Shown here: one piece after another, positions 12,529-22,508 of the stretch
How positions within the stretch are numbered: position 1 is the stretch's first letter
Layout: each line of letters starts with the position of its first letter
From: Crataegus laevigata
Lineage: Eukaryota; Streptophyta; Magnoliopsida; Rosales; Rosaceae
Assembly: GCA_963580275.1 (NCBI GenBank)
Contig: OY756946.1
Location: 34,817,380-34,881,379 of the forward strand
Direction: 5' to 3'
DNA length: 64,000 nucleotides
Translations under genes and position numbers: made by a program
The notes under the pieces: model-generated
What the model saw: only the letters and a program-made list of their open reading frames with translations
Databases searched by the model: none
What the model was told of the DNA's origin: nothing

Positions 12529-12540
12529 GCTCTGAGGCCA
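12529..12540 (-). other. Primer-binding site of Copia element B
   Basis: On the minus strand it reads TGGCCTCAGAGC, a variant of the plant initiator-Met tRNA site TGGTATCAGAGC, immediately next to the LTR at 12541. Confidence 0.75.
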
Positions 12541-12925
12541 TGTTATAGTTTGATAACTTTTATGGTGCTTCTACTCTGAGAATAAGAAGAAAGGAAAGGA
12601 GAAAAACAGAGAGTAATTCCAAAAGGTTTCTCTTCTTCTCTCTGCTGTAAAATCACAGAGGAATATTCATCTGTATTAATACCTCTCTCTCTCGCACACA
12701 AAACGTGCAAGGAGGAATATATTCTTTTACAAGAAAACTGAGCTGTACCAAATCATTAGGACATATCTCAACCATTCATCTAACTAATAGCTAGGATTAT
12801 CACACATGGCACTCATGGCCTTACAACCTTTGATTTCTTACTTGGCAAAATATGCTCAAGTGAATACACAAATAAACTCAACTTATTCCACTAATATTAA
12901 TCAGCTAGAGACTTATAGTTCAACA
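12541..12925 (-). repeat. 5' LTR of Copia element B
   Basis: 385 bp, near-identical to 7904-8288, and followed by CTTT and the resumed reticulon exon. A CT-rich tract near 12635-12700 is probably part of the element's own promoter and leader. Confidence 0.93.
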
Positions 12926-14298
12926 CTTTGCCATGCTTCATTGCTTTCCTTGACAGCCTTGTTCTTGTGGTCCAACTTTGGTTCCTTCATCCATGTGTGA
13001 GCTCCTTAATTTTGTCTAATTTAATTTTTATTTAGGTTAATATGCACAAAAAAAACAAACGGTTAATTACAAACTATAAAAAATAGAGCTCGGAAGACAC
13101 TGAACACACAATACGCCGTACATTAACCATGTTTTAATGCCCCTTTATTATATATTTAGGGTTCCTCTAGTTATATTATTTTATTAAGAATTTATAAGCG
13201 CCTTAGCGGTTCTTCTATCTGTCCATATTTCCCTTTTTTTTTAAATGGTTTTTTCATGTGTCTGTGTTATGATTTCTGGATAGAATATGATGATGAAACA
13301 GGTCTGCACCAGAAATTCCAGAGATTGTAGTACCACAGCATCTGTTTATAAGGACTTCTATTTCCTTGACAACTACATATAATCAAGCGTTAAGATCATT
13401 TGGGCATGTAGTTTTTGGGAGAGACATAAGAGATTTCCTCGCGGTACCGACATTTTTTCATACCCCTATAGGTTTTGTTTATGCTGCAAGAATAGCAGGT
13501 TTTGATTGAACATGAAACTTTAACGTGATGAACTCGTTTGCAGGTGGCGTCGACTTTGTGGGTTCTCTCTGTCATCGGAAGCTGGTGCACTTTCTTAAGC
13601 TTCCTTTACTTAGGTCTGCATCAGCTGCAACTGTTTCGTCTCCGCCATAGAGCTTTTAGTCCTTGGCAATCTCTATGATCAACATTTACAAACGTTGATG
13701 TTGTTTGGAATGTTTACTTGAGATTCCTCTGTCTTATTCTTAAACAAGTTCCCGAGAGGCCTTTGTTGATCCATGATTTATGTTTCGTCTAATTGTTACA
13801 AATAACATCTTGTTCTTGCATCAAAAACTATAAGTGTCGACTAATCTACTAACATTGCATTTTGTAAAATGAAATGGTTGCTTTTGTTAAGTTGTATAAT
13901 TCTGTTGTGATTGTACATGCATCAATTTTTACCCCCGAGTGTTTCATCGTTGCTTCTCTCGTTTATATGCTTACTTTCTATCAACGGCGGAAGGGGGAAA
14001 ATAACTTGCGACTTCTTCTGACATTGTGAAAAAAAGTATCATTCGACTAATAGCTAATTGGTTGTTGTCTGCTAATTATGTTACCAAGACGAGTACTGAA
14101 TTTTTCGTTTTGGTTGGTGCAGTGTTTGTCATACTGATGATAGTGCCGGCATTGTACGATAATCTTGAGGACAGCGTGGACAGCATTGCAGAGAAAGCAC
14201 TGATTGAAATAAAGAAGCAGTATGCAGTGTTAGATGAAACAGTCCTTCAGAAACTCAGAAAGAAAGTAATTTCTAACAAGAACAGAAAGCAACCCTAA

Positions 14299-14807
14299 TT
14301 ATTTGCCTGCCTGCCTATTTTTGAAGTTCTGCTGGACTCTTCCTCTTCATATAGTCGGTACAGTTCATATTCTGTTCTTGCTGGTTTCGTTCCCTCAGGT
14401 TTTTTCTGATCAAGGCTGTGATGAAGATGTAGAAAATACGTTGATTTCTATGTGTTTCACTAGTAGTCTTGTTTAATTAGTTTTCCTCGACGAGTATTGA
14501 TCAAGAAAAGTAATCATTCATCTTCCTTGCTCGATTGAAGAAAATGCATTCGTTCATATTTTGGTTTTCTGATGTGAATGCAATGTCAAAAGCTATTACA
14601 TTAATCGTGCATGACACAAGCAAATTTCTTCATCCTTTTGGACAGACAACTTCTTGAATACTCTCTCTTCACACATTAATAGGCAACTACAAAAGTTTAT
14701 TACATGAGGTGCTAACCTTGCAAAACTTCACATTACCTACATGCATCAACTTCAACTCTAGTTAGTAACAGATGACGAAATCCACATTGAGAAAGGAAAA
14801 AAGTGAT
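14299..14807. other. Intergenic between convergent genes
   Basis: It holds the 3' flanks of the reticulon-like pseudogene (plus) and of the Ycf54-like gene (minus). No further gene was seen. Confidence 0.5.
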
Positions 14808-16319
14808 TTACGCTTTGCTCTCCTCTGTCGTTCTTGGCGGCAAGAAAGGCTCCCACCACCCGGATTCATACTTGGAATAAGGTGCTACCCATTTCTGTGG
14901 CTTCCCAAACTCGATAGTGGTTGGATTGGAGGCTAACGCTTCTTCTAGACTCTCGGCTTCAAAACTTTCTGCTAACACTCTGTCCAGTCTCAGCTTCATA
15001 AACCTGCAGCCGCAAAACATGATCAGATTCAGAGACATTGCCCTCATTGTAAGGGTCACAACTTTCATATTTCTACTTATGTACAAACACATGAAGATAT
15101 TTCTTATATCGAAACATCAGGTCATGTAGTTTTTTTAGCAGAGGAGTTGTTGTTAGCATATCTAATGGTGTAAGTATACGCTTCAATCGTGTAGAATCTC
15201 ATATTTACATGGTTGTTAGCTTTGGTCGACGATGTAATCCTTCTCAAGAACTTCAACTTTCGAGGATTATTGGTTTTCTAAAATCATATCGTAGCTCTAG
15301 TTGCAGAAGATGCTGGATTCAGACATCACTCTAAACCCCCTTTCCACCACTTATTTCTAAACTTAAAAGATGCAAGGTGAAGATGCACACGTATGAATAT
15401 CTACATCCGCCTCTCCACGCGCAGTATAAGGCTGCAAACTAGAGAGTGTGTTAGCTAGATACACAATTCTCGACTCATCTTCAACAACTTGAAATTTCGG
15501 ATTCTTGCAGTTGTCTGCGTTCTACCATAATGATCGATCGAGTCTAGAATCTTAGCATCATCAAACATTGTCACGAGAGAATTGGACACTAATACACAAC
15601 ATAAATTCCCAATTGATTCAACCTCTGATTCTGCTACATCACTACTTAACTAACAAAACATATGAAGCTCGAAACAAAACAGCAGGCAGAAAACAACAAA
15701 TTGAAACCGAGCAAGTTCGCAATCAAAAACAGGGAAACTTACGTAATCCAAGGACCGTTAGTCGAAACCAGAGCCACGGCAGGCCTTCCTAATCTCTTAG
15801 TAATGTTAGGAAACTTATCCAAGAACTTAGGCTCGATCACAAGCCAAAAGTCCTGCTCTTTGTTCTTCTCTCCATAGTGTCGAAGCCTCTCACACAACTG
15901 CTCCTGGAAATGCTCCTCGTCATCGAGCATAAACTTCGCATTCGCAACCACGAAATAGTACCTGCTCGGCTTTTCCTGCATTCAGAAACAAAAAGTTTCA
16001 AAATTTAGAGTCTTGGATGAGAAAATGAAAAATTAAAAGGAAAACTTTTTATGGGTTGAAGAGAGAATTGGACCTTGTCAGCGGAGTCGGAGGAGCTGAG
16101 CTGGTCGGATTCAACGGCGGCAACGAATGTACTGACGGAGGAGGAGGATTTGAGGGTGGTTTTGGGATTGAAGAAGTGACCGCAGCTGGAATTGGCCGAG
16201 AGAGGAAGAGCTAAAGATTTGGGTTTTGGGTTTTGGATGTGGGAAATGGCGGTGTTTGATTTCGGTTTCACGACGGCGGCAGCCCAGCATGCCTGACTGA
16301 GAGTTGTCACGGCTGACAT
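14808..16319 (-). CDS. Ycf54-like (LCAA-type) chloroplast protein
   Basis: Three exons on the minus strand: 16319-16074, 15975-15743 and 15003-14808, total 675 nt and 224 residues. The first 80 or so residues are Ser/Ala/Lys-rich and fit a plastid transit peptide. The Ycf54 (DUF2488) domain follows: RYYFVVANAKFMLDDEEHFQ, LDKFPNITKRLGRPAVALVS, WITFMKLRLDRV. It ends with KWVAPYSKYESGWWEPFLPP. Ycf54/LCAA proteins assist the Mg-protoporphyrin IX monomethyl ester (aerobic) cyclase in chlorophyll synthesis (family knowledge). The start ATG at 16319 is preferred over the upstream in-frame ATG at 16373 because the transit-like sequence begins there. Introns are 98 and 739 bp. No lesion was seen. Confidence 0.9.
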
Positions 16320-16603
16320 TTCTCCTTCTGGGTCTTCTTCTTCAACTGTGTTTTCCTTCCTTCGATATAACAAGCAGAGCCAGCCTTATCCAGTGTAATC
16401 TACATTACTCATCTTTTTCATGATACAAATACATATTATATTTGTTTTTTACTTTCAAGAAAATTAGACATAGGAAGCAACTTATATGGCATAGAGACCC
16501 CACTATTGTAGTGTTTCGTCTTAATAATATAACGTCGTGCGAAAAAAAAATATATAGTCTCAAAGGAAAAGTGGAAACCTAAAACGAAAATGGTGGTGCT
16601 ATT

Positions 16604-18791
16604 TGACACACCCCGACCCGAAAGTGGGGCGTGCTGGCCGTCACGTGAGCGTGACGTAGCCAAGTGCACAGTGTGGAAGCAGGAATCATTAACAGAATAC
16701 GAGCTAATTAAAATCAATCCACTAGCAACCTAAATGAGATAGTGTGCTAGAGAGATATTATAGTACTTATACAGAACCAGAGCGTACTAAGTTAAAATGC
16801 AGTCAAGCATGAATAAATATTCGAATAACACCAAAGGTGTCATACATATAGAGAAGTATGTCAGAACTGCCGTACAATCCTCGCTAGCCACCAACGATAC
16901 TCTAGCTATCTAGAACCTGAAGGGGCGAAAAACAAAATTGAGTGGGTCAGCAAAACAAATCTTTTCAAAATCATTCTTTTCTCAAAAGTATAACCCCTCT
17001 CCGTAAAACCTGTATAAATTTCCAGAAAATAGTACGCACATATATATCTCAAACATGCTCAGCATTATTCATTATCAAACGTATCTCAAAATATGTTATG
17101 CAATGCACTTCAATATCATTCTGAATCTCAAAAATCATGTCATGCAATGCATCTCAATAACCATATCGCTACTAGGTATCAACTCAGCCCTCGGCTGTAT
17201 ATATAGCTCATAACATCTTAATCTCATCATATATATACTCTGCACATACATCATTATCCTCATGAGGTCATTATCACATCACTGTATCAATATAAGAATG
17301 CTCTAGTGCTACAATCACGTGAAGACTATGCGAGGGATTCGTGGGTCACCTACGAGTCGAACCCACTTATAGTGGTCTATACGACATGACTGTGCACCTA
17401 ACTTAAATCCAAGGCGAGCATGCAGTGTAGGAGAGAACAACACGTGAAAAACTGTGCCCCTAACTCTGGGCGTGAGCACTAACAATATGTGTAGGTTTAT
17501 GAGCTAACAACATATCACATCATATCACATCGTATCTCATCTGTTCTTTCTTAGCAATGCATGCACCTACCTGGTACTTACCTGTGCGTCCTCGGCACCA
17601 ACATATGCATGAAATGTATGTATGAATACTCATGCATCAATGCTAAGTTATATGCATGGCGATAAAAACGTACTTTTCATTTAAAAGTTGATTCTAGGAA
17701 AACTCATTATATATATATATATATATATAGGTTTATACGGAAAAATAGCTGCCCACTCACTGGTAGGTCGCCGGGTCGTAGCCCCCACGTCTAGCCTGGC
17801 TACGCTCGTCCTCAGAATAAGTCTCACCTATATGAGAAATTACTAAAAATATGTTATTTAAGCACATATACGAAACTACGGAAATAACTTCTCATACATA
17901 GCTCAATTTTGACATACGAATATACCAACGCGACCTACTCAACGTCACGGACGTCAACATATTTTTAAAATATTTTTTCTCGGGCCCACGCGCCTGCTAG
18001 GGCACGGTGCAACGCACCCCCACGCGCGACACGTGCCCGGCACGTGTCGTCTTCTACCTCCAGCTCGCCGGAAAATCTCGCCGGCGCCGGGAAACCTGCA
18101 ACTCGATTTTTCTCCCTCGTTTCTACACCATTTTAACCCATTTTTCTTCCTACATGCTCTAAATTACGAGGGGAAGATGATTATACCTTCAAAAACCTCG
18201 AAAAGCCTATGAAATCTCGTCGGGAAAATCACGAAAACCGGCCTAACTCGTTTAATGCGATCCCGACGTCCAAGTTGTGCAAACGATGGTCCCCGAGCCT
18301 CTAGAAATCCTAACAAAGCTCTCTGTGAGCTTAGATTCCCCTAAAAATCAACCAATAAAAAGTTGATGAACAATACTCATTTCGGTGCTTGTGATTTCGA
18401 CGTGAAAACAAGTTAGTTCTTACCTGAAAATGATGTCACTGGACTCGCAAGGACCTCAGGAGTCGAATTGTGGTCTTGGGGTCTACGATCTGTGAGGTTT
18501 TGATGTTTTTTGATGGTCGTCCGTACCAAAGGGAAAAGAGAGAGAGTGGTTTCGAGAGATAGAGAGAGAGTGTGAGAGCTACGGGAAGAAGAGAGAGACA
18601 GAAGTTAGGTGTGTGAGTGGTCTATCTCCCATCAGAAATAAGGGATCCTAAAGGATCTGATTGGCCCCAATAATTGAGGGCAGTTCACTATTGGCCATCC
18701 ACACATACACATGCACACGTACACAATTCTCGTGAGGGCAAAATTGTCATTTCACAATGTCGAATTAAAAATTCCGGGACGGGTTGTCACA
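16604..18791. mobile_element. Solo LTR, 2.2 kb, probably Ty3/Gypsy, 5-bp TSD
   Basis: It begins TGACACACCCCGACCCG and ends CGGGACGGGTTGTCACA, so it has TG...CA ends and a short terminal inversion. CTATT flanks it exactly on both sides (16599-16603 and 18792-18796). There is no coding sequence, primer-binding site or second LTR. It includes a GC-rich segment near 17975-18090, a TA microsatellite (17706-17733) and GA-rich tracts near 18530-18600. The simplest reading is a solo LTR left by recombination between LTRs. Assignment to Ty3/Gypsy rests on size and the CACCCC/GGGTTGTCA ends and is inference. The short frames inside (16942, 18674) are not genes. Confidence 0.8.
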
Positions 18792-19114
18792 CTATTCACA
18801 TAATTATTTTTATAGAAAACTTCATTTTAATCCTTGGCAAATATTACTTTTTGATTAAAACCATGAGTAAGATCAAAATCTAATTTTAGTCTCTTGATAT
18901 ATTAATAACCTTATTTATTAATTATATTTTGATTTTTAATTATTTATCTTTTTCTTTCTAATTTTTAATGTATTAATTTTATTTCATTATAATTTTTATT
19001 TTCATTTCATTCATTGTAATATATTTTTGTTGTGAATATTTAGATAAATTATTTTTTTTATACAATAGATTTCGATGTACTGTAACTTCTTCATTTAGGT
19101 ATATAAAATTCATT

Positions 19115-19505
19115 ATAATACATTTCGGTGCATACATTTAGGTACACACATTTTGGTACTAACATTTCGGTGCATACATTTCGGTGCACACATTTTGGTA
19201 CACACATTTCGGTGCATACATTTAGGTACATTAATTTAATATTAATACATTTCAGTGCATATATTTAGATACATACATACATTTCGGTGCATATATTTAG
19301 GTACACACATTTCGGTGCATATATTTAGGTACACACATTTCGGTGCATACATTTCAGTACACACATTTAGGTACATTAATTTAATATTAATACATTTCAA
19401 TGCATATATTTAGGTACATACATTTTGGTACTAACATTTAAATATATTAGTTCAATATAATATATTTCGGTACACACATTTCGGTACTAACATTTAGGTA
19501 CATTA
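19115..19505. repeat. Minisatellite of ACATTTCGGTGCAT / ACATTTAGGTAC units
   Basis: About twenty degenerate copies of a 12-15 bp word alternate between ATTTCGGTGCATAC and ATTTAGGTACACAC. TTAATTTAATATTAATAC inserts recur around 19230 and 19375. Variants differ mainly at CGG/TGG/AGG and GCA/ACA positions. Confidence 0.85.
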
Positions 19506-19603
19506 ATTGAGTCTTTCAAGTTTGAAGAATGTTAAATAAAATTAAAAAAATTAAAAAACTCTTTTTTGGTAAAAAAATAAATTAAAATTTGTGTATTAAT
19601 AAA

Positions 19604-19902
19604 TTTAAATATTTAATGGGAGATATTAAATAAAATGCACATTAATTATTTTGAATTAAGGACACATTTGGGACTAAAAATCAATATTCAATCTAACACC
19701 AGGTTTTTTTTTAAAATTTTAATCTTCTTGAAGGATTAAAGTTTAAAAACCCCATTTAAATATTTAATGGGAGATATTAAATAAAATGCACATTAATTAT
19801 TTTGAATTAAGGACACATTAGGGACTAAAAATCAATATTCAATCTAACACCAGGTTTTTTTTTAAATTTTAATCTTCTTGAAGGATTAAAGTTCAAAAAC
19901 CC
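19604..19902. repeat. Tandem duplication, about 150 bp x 2
   Basis: 19604-19754 and 19756-19902 are nearly identical, running from TTTAAATATTTAATGGGAG to GGATTAAAGTT(T/C)AAAAACCCC. This is a simple direct duplication of the right end of the surrounding element. Confidence 0.9.
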
Positions 19903-20118
19903 CTTATTTTTACTTCACACATTTTTTATTAATTTCTGTTCATTTAATTTTCACCAATCATTTGATCCGACACAGGACTGGCCTTGAGAATTTGAAAGCT
20001 CTAGGCGACCTTTCGAAGTGGGGCCCTAGAATAAAATAGTGTGTTTATGATTTAGTGTTTGTTTGAAAAATACGACAAATGCAAAATAGTTTAGCCATTC
20101 ATGTTAGGTTTATTTTTA

Positions 20119-20262
20119 AGGAAAACTAACGAAAAAGGCTTGAAAACTTTCTTTTTAACGAAAAGCCACTTTTAAAGGTATAGTAAATAGTGACAGTTAA
20201 AGATAAAAAAACGATTTTTCATTAAAAGTAAACACTATCGGATGTGTTTTATTAAACCTCCC
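20119..20262 (+). mobile_element. MITE, third copy (9-bp TSD)
   Basis: Same family as the copies in the Copia A LTRs: AGGAAAACTAACG at the left and AAACCTCCC at the right. TTATTTTTA flanks it on both sides (20110-20118 and 20263-20271). It stands about 200 bp before the FHIT-like gene and may lie in its promoter region. Confidence 0.85.
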
Positions 20263-20469
20263 TTATTTTTAACTGTTTTAAATCAATAAAAACATATTTG
20301 AGTCCGCTTAACGTTTTACTTTTTACCAAACGGAAAATTCTAATTCTTGAGATTCTAACATTCGAGGAATTTTACTATACAAATACTGTAATTGGCAAGT
20401 TATAAAAACTAAAAAACAAAAACAAAAACAAAAAACAAAAAGAAATAGCGTAAAATTCTGTTTCCAACG

Positions 20470-20646
20470 GTGGCTTCCACTGTCAGATCTGTCATTACAC
20501 GATCGTCCTCCGTCGCCAGAGCCGCCTTCCTTCGTCCTTCCTCCTTCTCCACCCCCGCCAAGAAACCACCAATTCCAGCCCTTTCCTTTTCCTTAACCTC
20601 CGCCGCCGGCAGTATTCATTATATTTTGTTTATAAAACGCAGACAG
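20470..20646 (+). other. In-frame 5' extension of the FHIT gene, GTG at start
   Basis: Fifty-nine codons, open and in frame with the FHIT start at 20647, rich in Ser, Arg and Ala and resembling an organelle-targeting sequence. The only plausible first codon is GTG at 20470 (GTGGCTTCC, where ATGGCTTCC might be expected). No in-frame ATG lies upstream before a TAG at 20446. Either the extension is translated from a non-AUG codon or a start codon has been lost. Confidence 0.45.
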
Positions 20647-22508
20647 ATGGCTTCGGGGAGCTTCAAGTTCGGGCCGTACAATATCGACAGTAGGGAAGTG
20701 TTCTACTCCACCAAGCTATCCTACGCCCTGGTTAACCTGCGCCCTCTTGTTCCTGGTACTTTTCTTTTACTCTTTAACACTGAATAATCAAAGCATGAAA
20801 ATTGGATGTAGAAATTGCAAATTTGACGACCCAATTCTCTTTTTTCTTTGCAGGTCATATCCTTTTATTTGCTTTGGAATTAAATTTTGTTTTGGGATCG
20901 GTGAATAAATGCATTGTTAATTTGTTATATAAGAAAAAAAAGTAACGAAATTTTCTGTTTTTAGTAGCAATAGCCTTACTGGGTTAAATAGTTAGTTGTT
21001 ATGGGGAAGAGAATCAATGGGGATCGAACCAGCACCAGTTGCATAGGTATGTGTTCGCCGCTATGGTAAAGAGCTATCTGCGGGAAATTTCCTTGTTTTA
21101 GTGCCTTTTTCTTGCTTGGAGAATTAAGGCAGTATATGAGTTTTATTACTGATTGACTGGATCATGCTAGTGAGTAATGAATATGGATGTCAAAGGAAGG
21201 GGTGTTGGTTTTTCTTTCTGGACTCGAAAAGGAAGAGTCTTTTATCCAGCTTAATTTTGGGTCCGGAAGGATTTTCTGTGGCACCAAAATGTAAGCAGCA
21301 GATAGTAGATTCAGCTGGTTGCAATGCTTGAGTCTTAAGAACATGCTACTAAGTGCATCCCTTTTTATTAGTAGACATTGACTGGTCTCTTTCGGACCAC
21401 GGTTCTGTATATAGTTTATCATGGACTGATATGTGTGCCTAACTTCCTTTCTCATCTGCATGTGTTGAAAGACACCGGAAGAAGGATGACCTAGCATTGT
21501 GTGTAACTGTGTGTGCAATTTATACCCATTTTATTGTGGAATTATAATATGCTCGATTCAATCTTGCTTGACTTGACATCATGTACATGTGCTTGTCTGC
21601 CCAAGGCGTGAAGTGAAGCGCTTTGTTGATCTCACTGCTGATGAGACCAGTGATCTTTGGCTCACCGCACAAAAGGTTGGTAGCCGGCTTGAGAGTTACC
21701 ACAAAGCATCATCTCTCACACTTGCTATTCAAGTAAGAATTTTTAGACTAACTTTTTTTTTAATTAGTGAACAATATTTCTGTGTTTGGCCGGGTTATCA
21801 GACAGTTATTTTGCCCTTGAGGTCTGTTAATGATATTACTAATACCAAAGTGATCATTTAATGCCTTATATTTGTCAGTCATTCCTGTTAATTGACACAC
21901 AAAGCGTACATTGGTCATACTTCGAAACTTCCTCCAAGCTTTTAGGCTCCTTTTCACTTCCATATCACCTAGCTATTATGCTTTGAACTCGTTATTTGAG
22001 GCAGAGCGGGTTACCCACTTTTTGTGTGGTATTCAATGGCGACAATTTTGCTTTGTGATGTTTGTTGGGAGAAGGTCCTTAACGCTCAAGTTCATATCTT
22101 AGAATCTGAAATTTTTGTTGCTGCACATTGTAATGGTTTTTTGTCCCCCGAATCTAACTTTGTCCTCATTGTTTGAACCTTAGGATGGACCCGAAGCCGG
22201 ACAGACTGTACCCCATGTTCATATCCATATCCTCCCACGGAAAGGTGGCGACTTTGAGAAGAATGATGAGATTTATGATGCAGTAAGATTATAACATCTG
22301 TTTCTTATAACATCTGTTTCAGGTCTTATTAATACTTACTAATTCGGATGTTTTAGCATCGAGTATTTACTTTTTTCTGTGTTCAATGCTATAGCTAGAT
22401 GAAAAGGAGAAGGAATTAACGCAAAAGCTTGATTTAGACAAGGAAAGGAAGGACAGAAGCCTTGAGGAAATGGCACAAGATGCCGAAGAGTACAAGAAGT
22501 TGTTTTAG
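20647..22508 (+). CDS. FHIT: FHIT-type HIT hydrolase, bis(5'-adenosyl)-triphosphatase
   Basis: Exons: 20647-20755, 20854-20856, 21587-21732, 22184-22282 and 22395-22508, total 471 nt and 156 residues from the ATG at 20647. The product would cleave diadenosine polyphosphates (Ap3A) to AMP and ADP. Family signs are FKFGPYNID, VNLRPLVPGHVLVCPRR, LTLAIQDGPEAGQTV and the histidine triad HVHIH at residues 97-101, followed by ILPRKGGDFEKND. The Gly-His of PGHVL is encoded across a 3-nt exon (GTC) between an ordinary GT-AG intron and an apparent AT-AC intron. The C-terminal tail is Lys/Glu-rich and probably helical. It lies head-to-tail with the RecQ gene, 644 bp apart. Confidence 0.9.
20854..20856 (+). 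other. Three-nucleotide microexon GTC
   Basis: Preceded by a pyrimidine-rich TTTTTTCTTTGCAG acceptor and followed at once by ATATCCTTTT, a U12-type donor. Including it makes PGHVLVCP, the sequence conserved across FHIT proteins. Skipping it keeps the frame but gives PDVLVCP and loses the conserved Gly-His. Confidence 0.7.
20857..21586 (+). other. Probable U12-type AT-AC intron (730 bp)
   Basis: The donor ATATCCTTTT matches the AT-AC U12 consensus in full. A branch-site-like TTGCTTGAC (consensus TTCCTTRAC) lies at 21564-21572. The intron ends GTAC at 21586, about 15 nt from the branch A. No AG dinucleotide stands where a GT-AG acceptor for this exon would be needed. A SINE-like sequence lies inside the intron. 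Confidence 0.75.
20960..21090 (-). mobile_element. tRNA-derived SINE-like fragment
   Basis: On the minus strand, a B-box-like GGTTCGATCCCC (complement of 21019-21030) follows an A-box-like stretch (complement of about 21050-21068) at normal Pol III spacing, with T-rich sequence beyond. It is located in the AT-AC intron. Edges and target duplications are not resolved. Confidence 0.4.

Larger units (their letters stand above)
7904..12925 (-). mobile_element. Young Ty1/Copia retrotransposon (element B) in reticulon exon
   Basis: Two 385-bp LTRs start TGTTATAG and end TTCAACA (plus-strand reading), and I counted only three differences between them. The coding strand is minus. The primer-binding site lies at 12529-12540 beside the right LTR, and a purine tract lies at 8289-8300 beside the left LTR. 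CTTT flanks both sides (7900-7903 and 12926-12929); Copia elements usually duplicate 5 bp, so the visible duplication is one short. The polyprotein frame is continuous apart from two stop codons. Motifs resemble the TNT1-94/Tork-type group. The element is antisense to its host gene. Confidence 0.95.
7524..14298 (+). pseudogene. Reticulon-like protein (RTNLB) pseudogene, split by Copia element B
   Basis: Exons: 7524-7695, 7790-7903 continuing at 12930-12996, 13302-13443, 13544-13613 and 14123-14298. They sum to 741 nt (246 residues) with GT-AG junctions. The product is a plant reticulon, an ER-membrane-shaping protein. Evidence includes FGRQKPLH then ADIILWRNK, two long hydrophobic hairpin segments, the FLWSNFGSF and TLWVLSVIGSWC signatures, and the C-terminal DSIAEKALIEIKKQYAVLD. 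Two lesions break it. TAG at 7819-7821 follows LWRNK, and a 5-kb Copia element sits inside exon 2 between the Leu and Cys codons of VVFLCH. All exons after the insertion are open and their splice sites intact, so the decay is recent. Confidence 0.9.
18800..19902. repeat. AT-rich element with inverted ends and internal minisatellite
   Basis: The left part (18809-18890) has TTTTAATCCTTGG and TTTTAGTCTC. The right part, reverse-complemented, has ACTTTAATCCTTC and TTTTAGTCCC in the same order, so the ends are loosely inverted copies. The middle is a minisatellite (19115-19505) and the right end is tandemly duplicated (19604-19902). No coding capacity. The class is unknown; a non-autonomous DNA transposon is likely. 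Confidence 0.5.

Noticed and set aside
14026..14122. Start of a separate 90-codon gene at 14026
   Set aside because: The frame's first part is intron; only 14123-14298 is the last reticulon exon, preceded by a GTGCAG acceptor.
19115..19505. CRISPR-like array
   Set aside because: Repeats are short, degenerate and contiguous without unique spacers, and the DNA is plant nuclear.
21019..21030. Intact tRNA gene
   Set aside because: Only B-box and loose A-box similarity; no acceptor-stem pairing or anticodon arm could be built, so it is called a SINE-like fragment.
20831..21600. A single ordinary GT-AG intron between FHIT exons 1 and 3
   Set aside because: No AG acceptor precedes ATGTGCTTG, and the conserved Gly-His would be lost; the AT-AC model fits better.
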